NCBI RefSeq assembly: GCF_012849555.1
Contig: NZ_CP051685.1
Coordinates: forward strand, 5,580,001-5,644,000
Length of the DNA: 64,000 bases
Reading direction: 5' to 3'
Source of the DNA: Massilia forsythiae
GTDB lineage: Bacteria > Pseudomonadota > Gammaproteobacteria > Burkholderiales > Burkholderiaceae_D
The position numbers and the translations under genes were made by a program. A model generated the notes under the pieces. It was not told the DNA's origin and did not search any database. It worked only from the letters and a program-made list of their open reading frames with translations. This document shows, one piece after another, positions 52,349 through 60,916 of the stretch. Position 1 is the stretch's first letter; each line of letters opens with the position of its first letter.

Positions 52349-52723
52349 ATGTCGCAAGAACTCGTCTATGAACGCGGCGTCGAGGACGCCAAGCAATTTG
52401 CCCGCATCCTATACGTCGCGCACGCCCTCACCTTCCTGTTTTCGGCCGGCATGCTGTCGATCCTGGTATTGATCGTCAACTACGTCAAGCGGCCGGACAC
52501 GGCCGGCACCCTGGTCTACAGCCACCATACCTGGATGATCCGCTCGTTCTGGTGGTACGCGATCTGGTTCGCGCTGGCCACCGTGATCTTCTTCACGCTG
52601 GGGTTCATCCTGATCGGCTTGCCGATCGCCTGGGCGATGTGGGGCATCGCCTGGATCTGGATGGCCTACCGCATCATTCGCGGCTTTCTGGACCTGAACA
52701 ACAACCGCGCGATGCCGGTCTGA
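52349..52723 (+). CDS. Small membrane protein, DUF4870-like
   Basis: A 124-aa protein with three membrane helices: AHALTFLFSAGMLSILVLIVNYV, SFWWYAIWFALATVIFFTLGFILIGL and AWAMWGIAWIWMAYRIIRGF. The pattern of a first helix, short Lys/Arg loop, and final Trp/Tyr-rich helix with IIRGFLDLNNN resembles the TMEM/DUF4870 group. Function unknown. It follows trxC by 50 bases and may share its promoter. Confidence 0.75.
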   Translation: MSQELVYERGVEDAKQFARILYVAHALTFLFSAGMLSILVLIVNYVKRPDTAGTLVYSHHTWMIRSFWWYAIWFALATVIFFTLGFILIGLPIAWAMWGIAWIWMAYRIIRGFLDLNNNRAMPV

Positions 52724-52823
52724 TAGCGCCTAAAAAACCTTCATGGCGGCGTTGCAGCGTCTCGCCGTACATGACTACTGTCTTCGACGCTGCGCCTTGC
52801 CCTGAAGGTTTTGTTAGACGCTA
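52724..52823. terminator. Long imperfect palindrome filling the gap between convergent genes
   Basis: The arms run outward-in as TAGCGCCTAA-AAAACCTTCA-GGC...GCAGCGTC, with a central loop at about 52762-52785; the right arm ends on the metC stop codon. It has A-runs on the left and T-runs on the right, so it can act as a terminator in both directions. The 100-bp length and symmetry are more than a simple terminator needs. Confidence 0.75.
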
Positions 52824-53987
52824 TGACAGATGTGCAAACGCCTGCTCCAGGTCGGCGATCAGGTCGTCGACCGCTTCCAGGCCGATGTTGAAACGCACCA
52901 GGATGCCGGCGTCGCTCCAGCCGCGGCGCATCGCCTGGATGCGGTACGGCACCGCCAGGCTGTGCGTGCCGCCCCAACTGTAGCCGATGCCGAACAGGTG
53001 CAGGGCGTCGACGAAGCGGTCGGTCTGTTCTTCCGTATAGCGCGCATCGAACAGCACCGAGAACAGGCCGCCGGCGCCGGTGAAATCGCGTTTCCAGGTT
53101 TCGTGGCCGGGGCAATCGTCGAAGGCCGGGTGCAGCACCCTGGCGATTTCCGGACGCGCCTTGAGCCAGGCCGCGACCTCGCGCGCCGCCCGGTCGTGGG
53201 CGTCGAAGCGCAGTTGCATGGTTTCCAGGCCGCGCAGCACCAGGTAGGCGTCGTCGGCGCCGACGCCCAGCCCCAGGCGCATGTGGGCCTGGGCGATGCG
53301 GTCGTTCAGCGCGCGCTCGCGCGTGATGACGGCGCCCATCAGCACGTCCGAACCGCCCGACTGGTACTTGGTCAGCGCCTGCATCACGATATCGGCGCCG
53401 ACGTCGAAGCCGCGCAGCGCCAGGCCGGCGGCCCAGGTATTGTCGAGCGCGACCAGCACCCCTTTCGCGTGGGCGGCGTCGCTGATGGCGCGCAGGTCCG
53501 GCACTTCCATCGACACCGAACCGGGCGCCTCGGTCCAGACCAGCCTGGTGTTCGGCTGGATCAGGTCGGCGATGCCGGCGCCCACCAGCGGATCGTAGAA
53601 GCGCGCGGTGATGCCGAAGTCGCTCGATAGCCAGCGGCCCAGTTCGCGATTGGGGTTGTAGACATTGTCCGGCAACAGCACGTCGTCGCCGCTCTTGAGC
53701 AGCGCCAGGTCGACCATCGAGATCGCCGCCAGGCCGGACGGCGCCAGCAGGCAATGGTTGCCGCCCTCGATCTCGGCCAGGCGCGCTTCCAAGGTGAACG
53801 TGGTCGGGGTGCCGTGCAGGCCGTAGGTGTAGGCGTCCTTGTTCTTCCAGTCGCTCGCACGCATGCTGGCCACGTCCTTGAACAGGACGGTGGAGGCATG
53901 GTGGATAGCGGTGGGAAAGGCGTCGAAACCGGCTGGGGCGCGGTAGTCGCTGTGGATCAGGGTGGTTTGGGGTGATTTTTTGGTCAC
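52821..53987 (-). CDS. metC: Cystathionine beta-lyase
   Basis: A protein of about 388 aa of the Cys/Met metabolism PLP family, making homocysteine from cystathionine. It has the PLP-phosphate region LLAPSGLAAISMVDL, the Tyr motif YTYGLHGTPTTFTLE, LVALDNTWAAGLALRGFDVGAD with the ring Asp, and MQALTKYQSGGSDVLMG with the Schiff-base Lys. I use the GTG start with GGAG 8 bases upstream; the in-frame extension to 54107 is translated repeat DNA (it reads YGSPPSRGR). The family also includes gamma-lyases, so the exact activity is inferred. Confidence 0.88.
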   Translation of the reverse strand: MTKKSPQTTLIHSDYRAPAGFDAFPTAIHHASTVLFKDVASMRASDWKNKDAYTYGLHGTPTTFTLEARLAEIEGGNHCLLAPSGLAAISMVDLALLKSGDDVLLPDNVYNPNRELGRWLSSDFGITARFYDPLVGAGIADLIQPNTRLVWTEAPGSVSMEVPDLRAISDAAHAKGVLVALDNTWAAGLALRGFDVGADIVMQALTKYQSGGSDVLMGAVITRERALNDRIAQAHMRLGLGVGADDAYLVLRGLETMQLRFDAHDRAAREVAAWLKARPEIARVLHPAFDDCPGHETWKRDFTGAGGLFSVLFDARYTEEQTDRFVDALHLFGIGYSWGGTHSLAVPYRIQAMRRGWSDAGILVRFNIGLEAVDDLIADLEQAFAHLS

Positions 53988-54025
53988 GACTTGCTCCGGA
54001 CAATGGAAAGCTTGGCCACCACCTC

Positions 54026-54229
54026 GTCGTCCCCGCGAAGGCGGGGACCCATACCGAGCAAGAAAACTTGGTAGCCGGAAGCAATCAGAATGCTTCAAAA
54101 ATACCAACTTTTGACACTCATTATGGGTCCCCGCCTTCGCGGGGACGACGGTCTTTAGGCCAGCAATACTATTTTGGACAGTAGTGCGCCTGCGCGGGGA
54201 GTCGTTTCCGGCAATGCCGGGAACGACGG
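54026..54229. repeat. Composite palindromic repeat, long form
   Basis: Plus unit GTCGTCCCCGCGAAGGCGGG, spacer with GTAGCCGGAAGCAATCAGAA, facing unit, then TTAGGCCAGCAATACTATTT, TTGGACAGTAGTGCGC and a TTCCGGCAATGCCGGGAACG hairpin. It matches 47572-47775 block by block. It fills the gap between metC and rimO. Confidence 0.88.
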
Positions 54230-54261
54230 TGGATGCGCTTTGATCAGTGCGACGGATCGTA

Positions 54262-55722
54262 TCAAGCCACGGTCGCCCACAGATCGTGCGCGTCGGCCTT
54301 GGTCACCACCACCTCGATGAACTCGCCCACGGCCGGCTTGGCCTTGCCCGGCGCCAGCGCGCGCTTGATGTGGACCACGCCGTCGATTTCTGGTGCGTCG
54401 GCGCTGGTGCGGCCGATCGCTTCGCGCGGGCCGACCTCGTCGACCAGCACGCGCAGGCGCTTGCCGACCTTGGCCTGCATGCGTTTCAGCGAAATCTCTT
54501 CCTGCAGCAGCATCACGCGCGCACGCCGTTCCTCGCGCACCGCTTCCGGCACCGGATTGTCCAGTTCGTTGGCGGTGGCGCCTTCGACCGGTGAGTAGGC
54601 GAAGCAGCCGAGGCGGTCGATCTGCGCTTCCTTCAGGAATTCCAGCAGGTATTCGAACTCCTCTTCCGTCTCGCCCGGGAAACCGGCGATGAAGGTCGAG
54701 CGGATCGTCAGGTCCGGGTTCATCTTGCGCCAGGCCAGGATGCGGTCCAGGTTCTTTTCGCCGCTGGCCGGACGCTTCATGCGTTTCAGGACGTCCGGGT
54801 GCGCGTGCTGCAACGGAATGTCGAGGTAGGGCAGGACGTGCTCGCCCATCAGCGGGATCACCTGGTCGACGTGCGGGTACGGGTAGACGTAGTGCATGCG
54901 CACCCAGGCGCCGTATTGCTTGGCCAGCTTGCCCAGTTCCTCGGCCAGTTGCGTCATGTGGGTCTTGACCGGGCGGCCGTTCCAGAAGCCGGTGCGGAAC
55001 TTGACGTCGACGCCGTAGGCGCTGGTGTCCTGCGAGATCACCAGCAATTCCTTGACGCCCGACTTGAACAGGTTCTCGGCTTCCTGCAGCACCTCGTGGA
55101 TCGGGCGCGAGACCAGGTCGCCGCGCATCGACGGGATGATGCAGAAGCTGCAGCGGTGGTTGCAGCCTTCGGAGATCTTCAGGTAGGCGTAGTGTTTCGG
55201 CGTCAGCTTGACACCGTGGTCCGGCACCAGGTCGACGAACGGGTCGTGCGGCTTGGGCAGGTGGGTATGCACCGACTCCATCACCTCGGCCACCGCGTGC
55301 GGACCGGTCACGGCCAGCACCTTCGGGTGCACCTTGGTGATGATGTCGGCGCCCGACGCATCCTTCTTGGCGCCCAGGCAGCCGGTGACGATGACCTTGC
55401 CGTTCTCGGCCAGCGCTTCGCCGATCGCGTCCAGCGATTCCTGCACCGCGGCGTCGATGAAGCCGCAGGTGTTGACGATCACCAGGTCGGCGCCGGCGTA
55501 GGACTTGGCGGTCTCGTAGCCTTCGGCGCGCAGCTGGGTCAGGATCTGCTCGGAATCGACCAGCGCCTTGGGGCAGCCGAGCGAGACGAAGCCGACCCTG
55601 GGCGCGGCCGCGCCCGGCGCGTGCATGGCCGGCGGAATGAGGGCCGCGTTCGGCGCGACTTCGACGGCGCCGGTGACTGGATCGAGGGTGGCGGGAATGG
55701 GATTACGGCGGAGTTCTTGCAT
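54262..55722 (-). CDS. rimO: Ribosomal protein S12 methylthiotransferase
   Basis: About 486 aa. A radical-SAM MTTase that modifies Asp88/89 of S12. The N-terminal MTTase domain has VGFVSLGCPKALVDSE, VIVNTCGFID and VIVTGCLGAKK, giving three cluster Cys. The radical-SAM motif is EGCNHRCSFCIIPSMRG (C-x3-C-x2-C). LPYLDIPLQHAHPDVLKRMKRP and a C-terminal TRAM domain (RLRVLVDEVG) follow. An N-terminal extension of about 45 residues precedes the first motif. Frames upstream of 55722 come from repeat DNA and are not part of the protein. Confidence 0.95.
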   Translation of the reverse strand: MQELRRNPIPATLDPVTGAVEVAPNAALIPPAMHAPGAAAPRVGFVSLGCPKALVDSEQILTQLRAEGYETAKSYAGADLVIVNTCGFIDAAVQESLDAIGEALAENGKVIVTGCLGAKKDASGADIITKVHPKVLAVTGPHAVAEVMESVHTHLPKPHDPFVDLVPDHGVKLTPKHYAYLKISEGCNHRCSFCIIPSMRGDLVSRPIHEVLQEAENLFKSGVKELLVISQDTSAYGVDVKFRTGFWNGRPVKTHMTQLAEELGKLAKQYGAWVRMHYVYPYPHVDQVIPLMGEHVLPYLDIPLQHAHPDVLKRMKRPASGEKNLDRILAWRKMNPDLTIRSTFIAGFPGETEEEFEYLLEFLKEAQIDRLGCFAYSPVEGATANELDNPVPEAVREERRARVMLLQEEISLKRMQAKVGKRLRVLVDEVGPREAIGRTSADAPEIDGVVHIKRALAPGKAKPAVGEFIEVVVTKADAHDLWATVA

Positions 55723-56033
55723 GTCGGATTGCAGAGAAAATTCTGGGCAATCTGCGATTGTACAGGAAGCGGGAGGGTTGAGCGACAGGCGGGGCAAAAT
55801 GGTGACAGGCCGACTGTCCGAGATAATATTGCCGACCTGGAGACCGTCGTTCCAGGCACTACCTGAAACGACTCCCCGCGCAGGCGGGGACCCATACCGA
55901 GCATCGGAACTCGATACATTAAAAAGCAACTCTACTACGCGGAAACCGCCAATTCCGGATACGGGGCATGGGTCCCCGCCTGCGCGGGGACGACGGAGCG
56001 CGGCAGACAACAATTGTAAGGTGTACAGCCAGA
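55723..56033. other. Gap between rimO and phaR, mostly repeat DNA
   Basis: About 310 bases. The left 90 hold the leftward rimO promoter region; the remainder is a palindromic repeat listed separately. No gene seen. Confidence 0.6.
55813..55995. repeat. Composite palindromic repeat, variant spacer
   Basis: It begins with ACTGTCCGAGATAATATTGC and CCAGGCACTACCTGAAACGA, then a plus unit, a different 60-base AT-rich spacer (TCGATACATTAAAAAGCAAC), then a facing unit. The boxes are conserved while the spacer is not. Confidence 0.8.
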
Positions 56034-56588
56034 TCACTTCTTCTCAGGCGGCGTCCCGAACGGGAATACGCCGAACATCGCCTTGCTCTGCGACTGCATC
56101 TGCTCCTGCATCTGCAGGAACAGGTTCTTGCTCTGGTCGATGTAGTTGTTCATCATGCCCTGCATCATCGGGCCCTGGATGTTCATGAACTGGGTCCACA
56201 TCTCGGTGTTCAAAGGCTTGCCTTCCAGCGCGCCGGTGGTCGAGCCGACGAACTTGTTCTGGATGTCGGTGAATGCCTGCACGTTCTTTTCCAGGTACGA
56301 ACCCATCATGCCCTGCATCGCGTGGCCGTAGTAGCGGATGATCTGCGAGAGCACGCTGCTGGAAAACATCGGCACGCCGTGCGCTTCTTCTTCGAGGATG
56401 ATCTGCAGCAGGATGCTGCGGGTCAGGTCTTCGTTGGACTTGGCGTCGACCACCGTGAACTCGTCGGCGTCGAGCACCAGCTGCTTGACGTCGGCGAGCG
56501 TGATGTAGGAGCTGGTCTGGGTGTCGTACAGCCGGCGGTTCGGATATTTCTTGATCAGGCGTTCGCTACTCTTTTTCGTACTGCTCAT
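56034..56588 (-). CDS. phaR: PHA synthesis repressor PhaR
   Basis: A 184-aa DNA-binding regulator. The N-terminal domain reads IKKYPNRRLYDTQTSSYITL and FTVVDAKSNEDLTRSILLQII, the invariant PhaR signature. The C-terminal half is helical and Gln/Met-rich (MQEQMQSQSKAMF), the PHB-granule-binding part. PhaR represses phasin and its own gene until PHB granules titrate it. It lies downstream of phaC on the same strand, with a candidate operator in between. Confidence 0.96.
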   Translation of the reverse strand: MSSTKKSSERLIKKYPNRRLYDTQTSSYITLADVKQLVLDADEFTVVDAKSNEDLTRSILLQIILEEEAHGVPMFSSSVLSQIIRYYGHAMQGMMGSYLEKNVQAFTDIQNKFVGSTTGALEGKPLNTEMWTQFMNIQGPMMQGMMNNYIDQSKNLFLQMQEQMQSQSKAMFGVFPFGTPPEKK

Positions 56589-56739
56589 CTCGGTTCCATG
56601 ATGTGCGCCTGGGCGCTTTTCTTATACGGCAGCCGCAGGGATCGCCTGCGGTGTCTCCGATTCCAATGGGATACGCCGCTAAAAATACCACGTTGCGTAC
56701 GCAGGTGCAGCAATTATTCAACGAGCAACTTCATTTTTC

Positions 56740-56763
56740 TGCAAACAAGTTACCCTGTTTGCA
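56740..56763. promoter_or_regulatory. Candidate PhaR operator upstream of phaR
   Basis: Perfect inverted repeat TGCAAACA, 8 bases, TGTTTGCA, in an AT-rich patch about 150 bases before the phaR start. TGC-rich palindromes are the known PhaR targets in related bacteria; binding here is inferred. Confidence 0.45.
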
Positions 56764-56862
56764 TGAACCGGTTTCCCGGTCTTGGCCGGTGGGCACGGGC
56801 GCCGGCCGGGGCGATCGGCAGTGCCGGCCAGGGCGAGGGGCGGCCACCGGCCGGGGATGGCG

Positions 56863-58704
56863 TCAGTCGGCGCGCGCCTTGACGTAGCGTCCCGGCGCCG
56901 GCTCGATGGCCTGGTAGCCGACCCCGCCCGGCGCGTCCGGCGCCGGCACGTCCTGGCCGCCCTGCTCGGCCAGGAATGCGGCCCATTCCGGCCACCAGCT
57001 GCCCTTCCTTTCGGTGGCGCCGGCCAGCCAGTCGCTCGGCGACGGCTTGCCCCTGCCCTTGCCGTCGCCACCTGCGGCGCCGTCGGCCACCCAGTAGCTG
57101 CGCTTGTTCTTCGAGGCTGGATTGATGACCCCGGCGATGTGCCCGGACGCGCCCAGCACGAAACGGTTGGCCTTCGGCTTGTTCGGATTCAGCAACTGCA
57201 TCGACAGGAACGCGGCGTCCCACGGCACGATGTGGTCTTCGCGCGAGCCGTACAGGAAGGTCGGACAATCGATCGCGCCGAGGTCGACCGGCACGCCGGC
57301 GACGGTCAGTGCGCCCGGCACCTTCAGCTTGTTTTCCAGGTAGGTGTTGCGCAGGTACCAGCACACCATCGGGCCCGGCAGGTTGGTGCTGTCGGCATTC
57401 CAGTACAGCAGGTCGAATGCCGGCGGGTTCTTGCCCTTCAGGTAGTTCTGCTGCACGTAGTTCCACACCAGGTCGTTCGGGCGCAGCGACGAGAACATGG
57501 TGGCCAGGTCGCGCCCCGGCATCAGCCCGCCGCGCGCCATCTTCTGCTCGCGTAGCGCCACTTGCGCCTCGTCGACAAACACGTCGAGCACGCCGTTGTC
57601 GCTGAAGTCGAGCAGCGTGGTGAACAGGCTGAGGCTGGCCGCCGGCTGGTTGCCGCGCGCGGCTTCCACCGCCAGCGCGCTGGCGGCGATGGTGCCGCCC
57701 ACGCAAAAGCCGAACACGTTGACTTTTTCCTGGCCCGAGATGGCGCGCGCCGCCTCGATCGCCCTAATGGCGCCGCGCTCGACGTAGTCGTCCAAGCCCA
57801 GCTTGCTCATGGCCTGGTCCGGATTACGCCAGGACATCATGAACACGGTATTGCCCTGCTCTACCAGGTAACGCACCAGCGAGTTTTCCGGCTGCAGGTC
57901 GAGGATGTAGTACTTGTTGATGCACGGCGGGATCATCAAGAGCGGCACTTCGTGCACGGCCGGCGTGCTCGGTGCGTACTGGATCAGCTGGAACAGGTCG
58001 TTCTCGAACACCACCGTGCCCGGGGTGACGCCGACGTTGCGGCCGACCTCGAACGCGGATTCGTCCGATTGCGAGATGCGCCCCTTCTGCAGGTCCGCCA
58101 GCATGTTGGCCATGCCCTTGCCCAGGCTCTCGCCCTTGGTCTCGATCATCTGTTGCTGGGCTTCCGGATTGGTCGCCAGGAAGTTGGCCGGCGACAGCGC
58201 ATCGACCATCTGCTGCACCGCGAAGCGGATCTTGTGCTTGTCGCGCGGCTTGGCCTCGACCGCCTCGGCCAGCGCGGTCAGGAACGCCGCGTTCAGCAGG
58301 TAGGAGGCAACGCTGAAGGCCGACATCGGGTTGGCGGTCCATTCCGGCGCGGCGAAGCGCTTGTCCTGGAATGCCGGCGTCTTGCCGGTGGCAAAGTCCT
58401 GCCACAGCCGCGCCGCCTTCTGCAGGTAATCGTCGCGCAGCGCTTCCAGCTTCGCCGGCGACACGCTGGCGTTGAAGTCGCCCAGCATGCGCGTCATCAT
58501 GGCGGCCGGATTGGCGGCGTTCATCGCCGCGGCGGCGCCCGGCGCGGCGGCGCCCGGCGCGCCCATACCGGAAGCGGAACCGGCGCCGAAGCCATCGGGC
58601 ATCTTCATCCACGCCTGCCAGGCGTTGGGATCGGAAAACTGCGCCAGCCAGGGAGCGGCAAACATCTGCGGAAAAGCGTCGGGCGTGTTCATATCGGCAT
58701 CCAT
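56863..58704 (-). CDS. phaC: Class I poly(3-hydroxyalkanoate) synthase
   Basis: 613 aa, the usual class I length. The N-terminal domain includes WQDFATGKTPAFQDKRFAAPEW. The catalytic alpha/beta fold has VPLLMIPPCINKYYILDL, the lipase-like box NVFGFCVGGTIAAS with the catalytic Cys, Asp in GSREDHIVPWD and His in GASGHIAGVINP. It polymerises hydroxyacyl-CoA into PHB granules. An Ala/Gly-rich insert lies at about 33-55. ATG at 58692 is an alternative start. No phaA or phaB in the window. Confidence 0.97.
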   Translation of the reverse strand: MDADMNTPDAFPQMFAAPWLAQFSDPNAWQAWMKMPDGFGAGSASGMGAPGAAAPGAAAAMNAANPAAMMTRMLGDFNASVSPAKLEALRDDYLQKAARLWQDFATGKTPAFQDKRFAAPEWTANPMSAFSVASYLLNAAFLTALAEAVEAKPRDKHKIRFAVQQMVDALSPANFLATNPEAQQQMIETKGESLGKGMANMLADLQKGRISQSDESAFEVGRNVGVTPGTVVFENDLFQLIQYAPSTPAVHEVPLLMIPPCINKYYILDLQPENSLVRYLVEQGNTVFMMSWRNPDQAMSKLGLDDYVERGAIRAIEAARAISGQEKVNVFGFCVGGTIAASALAVEAARGNQPAASLSLFTTLLDFSDNGVLDVFVDEAQVALREQKMARGGLMPGRDLATMFSSLRPNDLVWNYVQQNYLKGKNPPAFDLLYWNADSTNLPGPMVCWYLRNTYLENKLKVPGALTVAGVPVDLGAIDCPTFLYGSREDHIVPWDAAFLSMQLLNPNKPKANRFVLGASGHIAGVINPASKNKRSYWVADGAAGGDGKGRGKPSPSDWLAGATERKGSWWPEWAAFLAEQGGQDVPAPDAPGGVGYQAIEPAPGRYVKARAD

Positions 58705-58743
58705 TGTTAGAATCGGTTCGTTTGCCAGCGCAAGGAGGGTCGC

Positions 58744-58947
58744 ATGTGGATCGTTGCCATCGGATGGATGTATGTCGTGACCCTGATGGCGGCGACCGCG
58801 CCGAGCGTCGTTGGCGGCATCATGACGTTTTTCGGATTCGGCATGCTGCCATTATCCCTTGTTTTGTATATTGCCGGAGTTCGCTTCCGGCGGCGCCCGC
58901 GGCCGCAGCCGCCCGCGCCCATGCCTGCGCCTGCCGATGACGATTAG
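58744..58947 (+). CDS. Small membrane protein beside phaC
   Basis: A 67-aa protein with two hydrophobic helices (WIVAIGWMYVVTLMAATAPSVV; MTFFGFGMLPLSLVLYIAGV) and a basic/Pro-rich tail (RFRRRPRPQPPAPMPAPADDD). AGGAGGG lies 7 bases upstream of the ATG. It is divergent from phaC, and its last bases overlap the pgeF stop on the other strand. I recall similar small proteins at this position in other Burkholderiales. Function unknown. Confidence 0.65.
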   Translation: MWIVAIGWMYVVTLMAATAPSVVGGIMTFFGFGMLPLSLVLYIAGVRFRRRPRPQPPAPMPAPADDD

Positions 58948-59723
58948 AACCAGATCAGGCTGGCCTGGCGTCCGCTGACGCCGTCGCGGCGGTAGGAATA
59001 AAACACATCGCGCTCGCCGAAGGTGCAGCGTCCGCCGCCATGCACGCGCGTCACGCCGTCGCGCGCCAGCATCCTTCTTGCCAGCAGATACATGTCCGCC
59101 AGGTACTTGCCTGGCTTGCCGGGCAGCGAGCGGAAGGCATCCGCGCACCCGCCCGGCAAGGCGATCTCGAACGCCTGCAGCACGTCTTCGCCCACTTCGA
59201 ACGCATCCGGCCCGATCGCCGGCCCCAGCCAGGCGGTGATCTCGCCGGCGCCGGCCGCGCGCATCGCCGCCAGCGTGGCGCCCAGCACGCCGCCCGCCAG
59301 GCCGCGCCAACCGGCGTGGGCGGCGCCCACCACCTTGCCGTCGAGACCCGCGAACAGCACCGGCAGGCAATCGGCGGTCAGGATCGCACACACCACGCCC
59401 GGCGCCGTTGCGATGCTGGCGTCGCCGCTGCGCACCGGCGCGCCGGGCTGGACGCTGGCGGCATCGACCACGTCGGCGCCGTGCACCTGAGAAATCCAGG
59501 CCGGCCGGCCCGGCAGGCAAGCCTGCAGGCGCGCGCGGTTGGCGGCCACGGCGGCAGGATCGTCGCCGACGTGCAGGCCCAGGTTCAGCCCGCCGCCGCC
59601 CTGCCCGTCGTCATATGGACCGCTGCTTTCGCCGCCGATGCGGGTGGTGGCCAGCGCCTGCACGCCGGCCGGCAGGTCGGGCCAGTCGGGCCGGATCAGG
59701 CTGTCCGCGAAGTCCGCGTCCAT
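58944..59723 (-). CDS. pgeF: Peptidoglycan editing factor, laccase-domain protein
   Basis: A YfiH/LACC1-type protein of about 259 aa. Motifs: ATTRIGGESSGPYDDGQ, LNLGLHVGDDPAAVAANR, WISQVHGADV, CAILTADCLPVLF and AAHAGWRGLAGGVL, with the Cys and His residues that bind zinc. Known to remove wrongly placed L-Ser from cell-wall precursors in E. coli. ATG chosen with GAGG 7 bases upstream; a GTG at 59735 overlapping the rluD stop is an alternative. The rluD-pgeF order is widely conserved. Confidence 0.92.
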   Translation of the reverse strand: MDADFADSLIRPDWPDLPAGVQALATTRIGGESSGPYDDGQGGGGLNLGLHVGDDPAAVAANRARLQACLPGRPAWISQVHGADVVDAASVQPGAPVRSGDASIATAPGVVCAILTADCLPVLFAGLDGKVVGAAHAGWRGLAGGVLGATLAAMRAAGAGEITAWLGPAIGPDAFEVGEDVLQAFEIALPGGCADAFRSLPGKPGKYLADMYLLARRMLARDGVTRVHGGGRCTFGERDVFYSYRRDGVSGRQASLIWF

Positions 59724-59731
59724 GTCACGCC

Positions 59732-60736
59732 TCACGCCGCTTCAGGTTCTTCGATGCCGACGCGTTCCAATAGTTCCGCAAAGTCGGCCGCGAGCGGCAC
59801 CACCCACTCCATGTGCTCGCCCGTGGACGGATGGCTCAGGCCGAGGCGGCGCGCCTGCAGCGCCTGGCGGTGGAAGAACGGCATCAGGTGCGGCTTGCCA
59901 TACACCGTGTCGCCCACCAGCGCGTAGCCGAGCGACTGCATGTGCACGCGGATCTGGTGGGTGCGGCCGGTCTCCAGGCGGCACTGCACCAGGCTCACCG
60001 GACGACGGTCGAGCTCGCCGGTTTCCAGCAGCTCGTAGTGGGTGATGGCCGGCTTGGCCATCGGCGCGTTCGACACCGCCATCTTGACCCGGTCCTTCGG
60101 GTGGCGGCTGATCGGCGAATCGATGGTGCCGGACAGGCGCGGCGTGCCCCACACCAGCGCCAGGTACTCGCGCTTGACGGTGCGCGCCTGCAACTGGCGC
60201 ACCAGGTCGGTCTGCGCTTCCAGGGTCTTGCCCACCACCATCAGACCGCTGGTGTCCTTGTCCAGGCGGTGCACGATGCCGGCGCGCGGCACCGACACCA
60301 GTTGCGGGCAATGGTGCAGCAGGCCGTTGAGCAGCGTGCCCGACCAGTTGCCCGAACCCGGGTGCACGACCAGGCCGGCCGGCTTGTTGATCACCATGAT
60401 GGCGTCGTCCTCGTGGACGATGTCCAGCGCCATCGCTTCCGGGGTGTAGGCGGTGTCTTCCGGCGCCGGCTGCGGCAGCACCAGCACGGTCTCGTCGCCG
60501 TAAGCGGTACCCTTGCCCTTGGCCGGCTTGCCGTCCACGGTGACGTGGCCGTCGTCGAACCATTGCTGCAGGCGGCTGCGCGAGAATTGCGGCACCAGGC
60601 CGGCCACCACCTTGTCCAGGCGCTGGCCGCAGTGCGCGGGCGCCAGCTGCAGGGTGATCGGGGCGAAATCGGCGCCGGTGCCCGCGTTGGGGAAGTCGGC
60701 GTCCAGTTCATCGTCGAGGTCGGGGTCGAAAGGCAT
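59732..60736 (-). CDS. rluD: 23S rRNA pseudouridine synthase D
   Basis: A protein of about 334 aa. The S4 domain (QRLDKVVAGLVPQFSRSRLQQWFDDGHVTVDG) precedes the RsuA/RluA catalytic domain with VINKPAGLVVHPG, the catalytic Asp in GIVHRLDKDTSGLMVVGKT and GRTHQIRVHM. It modifies U1911, U1915 and U1917 in helix 69 by family. The start is the ATG before PFDPDL; in-frame codons further up overlap the bamD promoter region. Divergent from bamD, as in many Betaproteobacteria. Confidence 0.95.
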   Translation of the reverse strand: MPFDPDLDDELDADFPNAGTGADFAPITLQLAPAHCGQRLDKVVAGLVPQFSRSRLQQWFDDGHVTVDGKPAKGKGTAYGDETVLVLPQPAPEDTAYTPEAMALDIVHEDDAIMVINKPAGLVVHPGSGNWSGTLLNGLLHHCPQLVSVPRAGIVHRLDKDTSGLMVVGKTLEAQTDLVRQLQARTVKREYLALVWGTPRLSGTIDSPISRHPKDRVKMAVSNAPMAKPAITHYELLETGELDRRPVSLVQCRLETGRTHQIRVHMQSLGYALVGDTVYGKPHLMPFFHRQALQARRLGLSHPSTGEHMEWVVPLAADFAELLERVGIEEPEAA

Positions 60737-60784
60737 TTCCGCCGAATTCGGCGCAGCAGTTAATATCACGTCAGTCCCATCGGC

Positions 60785-60790
60785 TATAAT
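60785..60790 (+). promoter_or_regulatory. Candidate -10 box for bamD
   Basis: Perfect TATAAT in the rluD-bamD divergent gap, 126 bases before the bamD start. No strong -35 box lies 16-18 bases upstream. Confidence 0.3.
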
Positions 60791-60916
60791 CAGCCGTTCA
60801 AAGAGTCTCAGGAACGCGCCCACCGGCCAGCCAGGACAGTTCCACGGCAACATGGCCCTCCGGCATACGCCAGACGGTGCGCGCTCCTTTCGGTAAAACT
60901 TTCTTGCAAAAAGCTT

